Made by a program: the position numbers and the translations under genes
Shown: piece after piece, positions 57,980 to 64,000 of the stretch
Numbering within the stretch: the first letter of the stretch is position 1
Layout: every line of letters starts with the position of its first letter
Notes under the pieces: generated by a model
Seen by the model: only the letters and a program-made list of their open reading frames with translations
What the model was told of the DNA's origin: nothing
The model's database searches: none
DNA from: an uncultured Lachnospiraceae bacterium
GTDB lineage: Bacteria > Bacillota > Clostridia > Lachnospirales > Lachnospiraceae
Assembly: GCA_900542015.1 (NCBI GenBank)
Contig: UQLY01000002.1
Coordinates: forward strand, 269,447 to 333,446
Direction: 5' to 3'
Length of the DNA: 64,000 bases

Positions 57980-60080
57980 GACGCACATCACCTCCAAAAT
58001 ATATATCTTCTAAGATTTCTGTATTTCCTTTTGATGTATGATTTAATATGAATGTATTTGACACCACATCCGATATTACATCTTGATAATCTCCAACAAT
58101 TTCCTCATCAGTAGAAAGAATAATAATTTGTCCATTCAATTTTTTGAAGAATCTTTCTAAAATTTTCTCCCTATGTTCTTTATCAATTCTAGCAAATGGA
58201 GTATCAACAATATATGGAACATCTATTTTATTCAACTGTGATAAAGCCTGATATAGTGCCATAATAAATATTTGCTTTTCACCTGCTGATAATTGTTGTT
58301 TTACCTCTACGGGTAGCACAATTTCATTGACACCGCTATCCATTTTGTTCTGCATTATCTCATATGCATGCATACCAATTTGAGCAATCAGATATTCACT
58401 ACCGCTTTTATCCAACATTTTTTTCAAATTCTCAATCTTATACACTTTATTCTTATATGGAAGAACATTAAGGTTACTATCTATATGAATCCCATCTATC
58501 AAATCCGATTTATTTATTAATAAACCAAAAAATTTCTGAAAAGATTGTTCTACTTGTTTAATGCTCTTTTTATAAAGAATGTTTTGCAACTCATCAAATG
58601 CCAGCAAAGCTCTAGCTGATATATCATCTATAGATTGCTTTTTTAACAAAACCTCATAATTAGATTTTGCTTTGGCCAATTTAGAAGAAGAAACCGCTTT
58701 ATCTGCTCTATACTTTTGCAACTCTGAATCTATCTTAATTAAATTGACGGTTTTCTCTGCCTTCTTTTCATTTAGGTCGCTCTTTGCTTGAAGATATGCT
58801 TCATAATTCTCAACACTACTACATTCCATTTTCTTTCTAATTCTTTTTACGTGCTTCAATGATGCCTCAATATCATCTGTTGCAGCTTTAATTCTCTCAA
58901 CATCAAATGAATTAAGACTATTTATTTTGGAATTTAGCTCATACCTATCCAAGTCTGATAAATTCAATATCGGCTTGATTGCAGCAGTCTTACTCGTATA
59001 ATCAATTATATCATCAATAATTTTTTCTGTTATATCACCCGATAATTCAATACCTGCGTTTTGCAAAACATTTTCAATAATATCTTTAATTGGTGGTGTA
59101 TCTATTGTATTTTTTACATTTGCATCTATTTGTGCCTTATGCTCTACTTCAATTTGTTTCTGTAATTCCTCTAATTGTGTTCGGAGAATTATAAACGGAA
59201 GCACATTATTAGCAATATCTTTCAACCACTTTCTATTATCTTCTCTTCTAATCTCCTCCTTTGCAATTCGCTCTTGCATTGATCGCCACTCTTTTTTTGA
59301 TATACCACCCGTTTTTGCATATCTCTTTTCTAAGGATGCTAATTGGTCATCAATTATGGCTATTTCATTTGAAACCTCCTTATACTCATCTTCAGCAGAT
59401 ATAATTCTTTCACTTAATAAATTGTCATCAGAAACACATTTATCATATTCTTTTGATATAGCCGCTCCATCTTTAGATTTTACACGCGATATTCTCCTAA
59501 AATTTTCACGTATAATATCCATAGTATCTAAATTACATAACTTCAAAAATGCCTCTTTAAAATCAGAATTTTTATTACTATTAAAGATAAAATCACTGAT
59601 TTTTTCCCCATCAAAAAAATAGAATCTAAATAAATTTGGGGGTATTATTTGAAGTAAGAAGCTTTCAAAATCACTCTTTTCTGTTTCCGAAACAAATTCT
59701 CCATCCTTTGACAACTTAAAATTTTCAGATATTTTCTTGCCTTTAATTTTCCAACTTCTATCAAATCTATATATATGATTATCCTTTCCATCATCTAAAA
59801 GCAACTCAATACTAACTTCTGCCTCACCATTTTGTAGCTTTTCATTTGCATTTATAATTTTTTCTATTTCCTCATAATATTTCGCATTATTAGCTTCATA
59901 TCCATATGCAACGCATCCATACAAACAGATTTTAATAGCATTAAAGAGAGTTGTTTTTCCTGCACCGTTTTTCCCTCCTATTAATACCATTCGCTTTGAT
60001 TTATCACTAATATCAAAAGAAATTTTATTCTCACCTATATAGGGACCCATATTCTTTATTTTTATAGTTTTAATTTTCAT
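57969..60080 (-). CDS. dndD: DNA sulfur modification ATPase DndD
   Basis: A 703-residue SMC-like ATPase. Walker A GGKNGAGKTTLFNAI near 35, long coiled coils, signature LSAGEKQIFIMALYQAL and Walker B VPYIVDTPFARID. DndD supplies DNA-nicking and energy for sulfur insertion, working with DndC and DndE. Overlaps with dndC (11 bp) and dndE indicate a single transcript. No sign of truncation. Confidence 0.93.
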   Translation of the reverse strand: MKIKTIKIKNMGPYIGENKISFDISDKSKRMVLIGGKNGAGKTTLFNAIKICLYGCVAYGYEANNAKYYEEIEKIINANEKLQNGEAEVSIELLLDDGKDNHIYRFDRSWKIKGKKISENFKLSKDGEFVSETEKSDFESFLLQIIPPNLFRFYFFDGEKISDFIFNSNKNSDFKEAFLKLCNLDTMDIIRENFRRISRVKSKDGAAISKEYDKCVSDDNLLSERIISAEDEYKEVSNEIAIIDDQLASLEKRYAKTGGISKKEWRSMQERIAKEEIRREDNRKWLKDIANNVLPFIILRTQLEELQKQIEVEHKAQIDANVKNTIDTPPIKDIIENVLQNAGIELSGDITEKIIDDIIDYTSKTAAIKPILNLSDLDRYELNSKINSLNSFDVERIKAATDDIEASLKHVKRIRKKMECSSVENYEAYLQAKSDLNEKKAEKTVNLIKIDSELQKYRADKAVSSSKLAKAKSNYEVLLKKQSIDDISARALLAFDELQNILYKKSIKQVEQSFQKFFGLLINKSDLIDGIHIDSNLNVLPYKNKVYKIENLKKMLDKSGSEYLIAQIGMHAYEIMQNKMDSGVNEIVLPVEVKQQLSAGEKQIFIMALYQALSQLNKIDVPYIVDTPFARIDKEHREKILERFFKKLNGQIIILSTDEEIVGDYQDVISDVVSNTFILNHTSKGNTEILEDIYFGGDVRHDK

Positions 60081-61470
60081 TGTTAATTACTCCTTCGACA
60101 GCATCATAATGCAACCATCCCTGATTGATAATCTGATCGAAAGCTTTTTGCATTTTATTATTTCTTGTAATATGCTTATTTGTATCAACTGACACAATGA
60201 GCTTTGTTATCAATTCTACCGGAATGTTATGCTTATCAGAAACTTCTTTTATCGCTATAATTGCCTCATTATCAAATCGAGGTACTTTATATTCATCCCA
60301 AGACAATTTTTTCCCCTTTATTTTAGAATAAGTATCTACTAAAGTTCTGCACGTAAGATCCCCTTCTTCATCCCACATTTTATCAATTACCTTTAACTCT
60401 ACCTCTGTTATCAATTCTAACCCTGTCTTGTTTTCTAACTCCAATAATCCTTCCAGTATTATTCTCCTCGCTTCTAGAGTAAATGGACCCATTCCAAAAC
60501 TTCCATCTGCTTTTTTGTATACAGATCCATTCCTACGCTTAGTATCCCTGAATTCACTATCCTCTCTCATTTCCAGCAATCTATTTCTAAAATTTCTAAG
60601 TAATGTAAGCATTTCTACTTCTTTTTTATCCTTAGATTTGTTAATAAAATTCTGGAGCGATTTATCCTCCTTAACCATTGTGCAGCACCAACACCCAAAT
60701 CGAGAATTACCTGTTACAGGAATTTTATCTCTATCAATTTCACCTAAAACACTTTTTTCTTCTCCTAAATTCTCCCCTTGATACAAATTAAAAAGATATT
60801 TCATATCAGAGCCCCAAGGACTTTTACAATCATCCTTTAGTAAGAATTCCCAAACCAATTCATTAGGTATCTCTGTAATAGGATTATATACATATGCATT
60901 GGCTATATCATTATGCATATTTAGAAGTTTGCCCTCTATTTCACGTGCACTTATTGTTTTTAAACGACTAAGGCTTTCTCCTTTTCTAACACCAAGCAAA
61001 ATGATAATTTCTCCGCTCTCTTTTATCCTTTCATTAACAAACTTGTTCATAGGATTAATTTTCAAACGTTCGGTGCACCACCTAAATCCAGGAGGTTCTG
61101 GAGTTGGGTATCCTAACCCTATTACCCTACTCCAAAATGTCTGTTCAGCTTCCGGATATATAATTTCCGCATGCATATTTATATTATCTCTTTCTGCAGC
61201 TTTATTAATGTTATCTGAAGACGAATGCATATAATTTTTTACAATAGGATTTTCAACCATCGTATCAGATGTTATTACATATACCTTTTTGCTTAATTTT
61301 TCTCCCGCATCTCTTAATCGTTTCATAGCTTCATATACAAGGCTCACTAATAATGTGGAATCTTTCCCCCCACTATACCCAATAAGCCAAGGGCGTGCAT
61401 CATGATTATATACAATCATTATTTCTTTAATTATATCTTCAAATGCCTGAAATTTACCATTGTATGCCAT
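60070..61470 (-). CDS. dndC: DNA sulfur modification protein DndC (PAPS-reductase-like)
   Basis: A 466-residue iron-sulfur ATP pyrophosphatase. The PP-loop SGGKDSTLLV is near residue 30; conserved cysteines include RWCTERL, CKSPWG and GCWCC. DndC activates DNA for sulfur transfer with sulfur from a cysteine desulfurase (DndA), which is not in this window; a host IscS/NifS could serve. It lies 8 bp after dndB. Confidence 0.93.
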   Translation of the reverse strand: MAYNGKFQAFEDIIKEIMIVYNHDARPWLIGYSGGKDSTLLVSLVYEAMKRLRDAGEKLSKKVYVITSDTMVENPIVKNYMHSSSDNINKAAERDNINMHAEIIYPEAEQTFWSRVIGLGYPTPEPPGFRWCTERLKINPMNKFVNERIKESGEIIILLGVRKGESLSRLKTISAREIEGKLLNMHNDIANAYVYNPITEIPNELVWEFLLKDDCKSPWGSDMKYLFNLYQGENLGEEKSVLGEIDRDKIPVTGNSRFGCWCCTMVKEDKSLQNFINKSKDKKEVEMLTLLRNFRNRLLEMREDSEFRDTKRRNGSVYKKADGSFGMGPFTLEARRIILEGLLELENKTGLELITEVELKVIDKMWDEEGDLTCRTLVDTYSKIKGKKLSWDEYKVPRFDNEAIIAIKEVSDKHNIPVELITKLIVSVDTNKHITRNNKMQKAFDQIINQGWLHYDAVEGVINNEN

Positions 61471-61477
61471 TTATATC

Positions 61478-62539
61478 TTATCCTTTCATAATTAATTCTT
61501 TCTTATGTTCTTCATCACTAATTGGCAACGAAAGAAGTCTTTTTATCTGAACATAAGTTAAGAATATTCCCTGTTCATTTCTGTTAATCTTTCCATTAGG
61601 TTTAATTGCCCTATTCATCCAGCACTCTTCATTATTTCGTAACCAATCAATCTTCTTAAGTCCAGCTAATGCTAAATCGACATCTATTTCCGGATGTTGA
61701 CAGAAATATTCACCCAATCTACCTAATGCAAGAATGATTAGTCCTTGCGTTGTAATATAATCTTCTCGTAAACTCTTTTTGCTTAATTCCCCTTTGTCCA
61801 TCTCATTCCATTCCCGCATATTTACTACTACATTTTTCCAGAAATCAAATACGAAAGTTTCTGCCTCATTATCATCTCCTAAAATTTTTACAATTCTCTT
61901 ATTCGCTGTGTAAAATGTATTTAATGTAAATATATTGGATGAAAATTTACTTAAATTATCTTTTTCCTTATCCGTATACTTTCTCAAAAAATCAATTGAA
62001 TTGACTACATTTTTAGTAATGATAGCCACTCTATCTTTTGATTCATACAATGTATTTAATGATTTAGATGTCGTCACTGCATGCTTATTTAAATCCGTAA
62101 ACATCTGCTGACTCGCAACCAACCCTTTATCTTGATATATTACAATCGAGATTGTTTCGTTTTTTAAGGTTTCGTCTTCTGTAATCGCTGCTTCAATTGC
62201 CGCTTTTCTGTGTTGTCCATCGTTGATTAAAAAAGAGGCATCCATATCTATTTCTAGCAATCCAGTATTTGAATCCGCACAGGACTGTACAAAACTCATA
62301 TTACCATCCACTGAAGCCGCAAGTGCAGAAAAAACATAAGATTCCCTATTATCTAAAATATAGTCTCGTATCTCTGGAATCCTTAACTCATTAAGCTTTC
62401 GCTGTGCTCTATGCTCTGGTGCCACATCATTATTATCAATAGAAAATATTTTTCCTAATAAACCCAGCGGAACCATACATATGTAATATACCTTACCTGC
62501 TTGTATACCTTTAACTGCTGGAAACTGATACTTTAGCAT
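61478..62539 (-). CDS. dndB: DndB, DGQHR-domain regulator of phosphorothioation
   Basis: A 353-residue protein with the DGQHR signature (INDGQHRKAAIEAAI, near 112) and the C-terminal FLTYVQIKRLLSLP. In other bacteria DndB represses dnd transcription by binding an inverted repeat in its promoter and affects modification density. It is the first gene of the operon; GGAGGTAGAAT precedes the ATG and a palindrome overlaps the promoter -10. Confidence 0.9.
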   Translation of the reverse strand: MLKYQFPAVKGIQAGKVYYICMVPLGLLGKIFSIDNNDVAPEHRAQRKLNELRIPEIRDYILDNRESYVFSALAASVDGNMSFVQSCADSNTGLLEIDMDASFLINDGQHRKAAIEAAITEDETLKNETISIVIYQDKGLVASQQMFTDLNKHAVTTSKSLNTLYESKDRVAIITKNVVNSIDFLRKYTDKEKDNLSKFSSNIFTLNTFYTANKRIVKILGDDNEAETFVFDFWKNVVVNMREWNEMDKGELSKKSLREDYITTQGLIILALGRLGEYFCQHPEIDVDLALAGLKKIDWLRNNEECWMNRAIKPNGKINRNEQGIFLTYVQIKRLLSLPISDEEHKKELIMKG

Positions 62540-62558
62540 ATTCTACCTCCATCATTCA

Positions 62559-62597
62559 TATATACTTAAGTATATACGTAAGTAGCATTCATGTCAA
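62559..62597 (-). promoter_or_regulatory. dndB promoter with overlapping palindromic operators
   Basis: Minus strand TTGACA (62592-62597), 17 bases, TATACT (62569-62574). An 18-bp perfect palindrome (62559-62576, centre TTAA) and a 20-bp one with one mismatch (62564-62583, ACTTAAGTATATAC half) both cover the -10. This is the arrangement expected for repression by DndB. Confidence 0.75.
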
Positions 62598-62790
62598 TCA
62601 ATTCCTACAATGCTTATCAAACAAATAAAATTGTAACTACATCCCTTCTAGTAAAATATAGTTACCATATATAATACCCTCTCAACATTTGGAGACTTTT
62701 TTACCTACTTATTTTATAAATCTATAAACATCTTTGCTTTAGATGACATTATATACTTTTTGCTTCTTATACCTTACTATTGTAATTACA

Positions 62791-62821
62791 CAGATGCTAT
62801 CAGATTTACTAATAGCATCTG
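62791..62821 (-). terminator. Hairpin after the relaxase gene
   Basis: CAGATGCTAT (62791-62800) pairs with ATAGCATCTG (62812-62821) just beyond the relaxase stop at 62829; no T tract follows on the minus strand. The rest of 62598-62790 is AT-rich with no gene seen. Confidence 0.45.
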
Positions 62822-62828
62822 TCTTACT

Positions 62829-64000
62829 TTATCGGCTCCCATTTCTGCTAACCCGAACCAGGTCTTCATAATACTGACTATCCTTCACCGATTCAATCTC
62901 CGCCTTAACACACTCTTCCTGCCATACTTTACAAGCCTCCTCATACTTCCGCTTCTCCTCACGCACCGCAAAGAGTTCCGTAAAGAATTCCGCAGCATTA
63001 GCATACCCGGCGTCCCTAAGCACCCTTGAAAGTTCTGTTTTCATCTTCTCCGCCTTTTTATCCAAAAGCGAAATTCTCTCCTGCAATTCCTTCCTCTGCT
63101 TTTTCTTAAATACTCCTGTACATTCAGACAGCTCAATTTCCAGATTGCTACGCTCCTGTTCAATTACAAAGATCTCCTCATTTTTACGCTTCAATTCTAC
63201 ATCCAGTTTCGTAATAGCCGGATATTTTGACAACAGCAAGGGTTCTATAGGCTTCTTAGGAAGCTGCACCTTTTTCTGCACTTCTGCAGCTAACTTAGGT
63301 TCGTCCTTTGGCATCGAGATAACTTTCTCTACAATCTTCTCATGAACATTGTCTACAACTCTTTCAGCCACTTTAGCTGCCGCTAGTAATACCTTGGATA
63401 CAAGCAGTTCCAATGCTTTTATTGCAAGTCTAATAATCTCAACCAGATAAGAGGGATTATTCCCATATAATTCAATAGAACGCTTAACCTCTTTCGATAT
63501 CTTTTCACGCTTCACATCTAAAATATCCTCTTCTGAAACTCCTGATATCAATGCTCTGTCTACTGCCTGGTTCCATCTGACACGCTCCATATTGTCAGCT
63601 TCTATCTCTGCTGCCTTGGGATTGTTTTTACCAATCTTCTTGGTAGCAAGATACACCCCATTCCTGTCAAACACATGGAGTTTGTCCTCTTCCTTTATGG
63701 CACAGACATTAATTAGATCTGTATATAAACGCTTCACCTCATCTAAGAATCCGTCAGCCTTAAATAGCTCGTTTTTCTTGGTAAAAAGATTTTGCTCATA
63801 CACTTCCCCCTTCCTGATAACCTTGCACTTCTTACGTATGTTCCCGGTTTCATCCAAGATTTCTTTCTTGGTACGCCTATGCCTACCCTTCTCGTCATAA
63901 AACATATTTCTGGTAGCAATCTTTTCGATTGGTTTATCCAAAAGTTGACGCTCTGCAAATATCAGATGAATGTGGTAATTGGTCTTTCGCTTGTTATGAT
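62829..64000 (-). CDS. MobA/MobL-type relaxase, C-terminal part (cut by window edge)
   Basis: The frame is open to the right edge; 389 codons plus a stop are visible. At the far end the protein reads NYHIHLIFAER, the histidine-rich metal-binding motif of MobA/MobL relaxases, which nick DNA at the origin of transfer. The rest is a long basic and coiled-coil tail (about 230-330 of the visible part) that may bind the coupling machinery. The first in-frame TTG near 63941 is not the true start. With the serine recombinase it makes the segment an integrative mobilizable element. Confidence 0.8.
   Translation of the reverse strand, partial: HNKRKTNYHIHLIFAERQLLDKPIEKIATRNMFYDEKGRHRRTKKEILDETGNIRKKCKVIRKGEVYEQNLFTKKNELFKADGFLDEVKRLYTDLINVCAIKEEDKLHVFDRNGVYLATKKIGKNNPKAAEIEADNMERVRWNQAVDRALISGVSEEDILDVKREKISKEVKRSIELYGNNPSYLVEIIRLAIKALELLVSKVLLAAAKVAERVVDNVHEKIVEKVISMPKDEPKLAAEVQKKVQLPKKPIEPLLLSKYPAITKLDVELKRKNEEIFVIEQERSNLEIELSECTGVFKKKQRKELQERISLLDKKAEKMKTELSRVLRDAGYANAAEFFTELFAVREEKRKYEEACKVWQEECVKAEIESVKDSQYYEDLVRVSRNGSR

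Overview
The window looks like a chromosome segment of a gut-type Clostridia, most probably Lachnospiraceae. Evidence: the uvrC-hprK-glcK-murB-rapZ-whiA-crh cluster of low-GC Gram-positives, strong AGGAGG ribosome sites, TTGACA-17-TATAAT type promoters, lipoprotein signals, a small protein resembling sporulation proteins, and sugar-uptake genes of plant-polymer fermenters. No tRNA, rRNA or CRISPR array was seen. Nearly all genes lie on the minus strand.

Region 1 (1-10.6 kb) handles sugar sensing and uptake. A CUT2 ABC transporter (binding lipoprotein, ATPase, and two permeases of which one runs off the window) follows a four-gene sensor operon: acetyltransferase, membrane-anchored sugar-binding protein, LytS-type kinase, YesN-type AraC response regulator, then a second binding lipoprotein. 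The layout resembles the XylFII-LytS-YesN xylose sensor of Clostridium. Region 2 (10.7-27.8 kb) is core metabolism and housekeeping: cyclophilin, an ammonium transporter fused to its own P-II protein, an SGNH hydrolase, class II aldolase, a lipid kinase, Crh (an HPr-like regulator with Glu at the usual His15), WhiA, RapZ, MurB, glucokinase, HPr kinase, UvrC, FtsH and CTP synthase. Region 3 (28-46.7 kb) is variable chromosome: a GH3 glycosidase with a divergent AraC regulator, a chemoreceptor, c-di-GMP enzymes, a hydrolase/membrane-protein/acyltransferase cassette, a Dam-type methylase with a small winged-helix partner, a cation exporter under what looks like a NiCo riboswitch, and a CatA-like acetyltransferase.

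Region 4 (about 46.7 kb to beyond the right edge) is a mobile element that is visibly more AT-rich. A large serine recombinase marks the left side and a MobA/MobL-type relaxase, cut by the window edge, lies on the right. Its cargo is a defence island: an SOS-box-controlled STAND ATPase with TPR-like repeats; an Abi_2/HEPN protein flanked on both sides by two related structured RNAs; and an eight-gene minus-strand operon dndB-dndC-dndD-dndE plus PLD-helicase, 58-aa protein, Rad50-like ATPase and 159-aa protein. The second half of that operon is not the classical DndFGH restriction set and is a candidate alternative phosphorothioation-linked restriction module.

The most interesting items are the duplicated RNA flanking the Abi_2 gene, the non-canonical dnd effector module with a palindromic operator on a perfect dndB promoter, a 160-bp palindromic repeat family found between convergent genes, and a block of four perfect hairpins in the mobile element.
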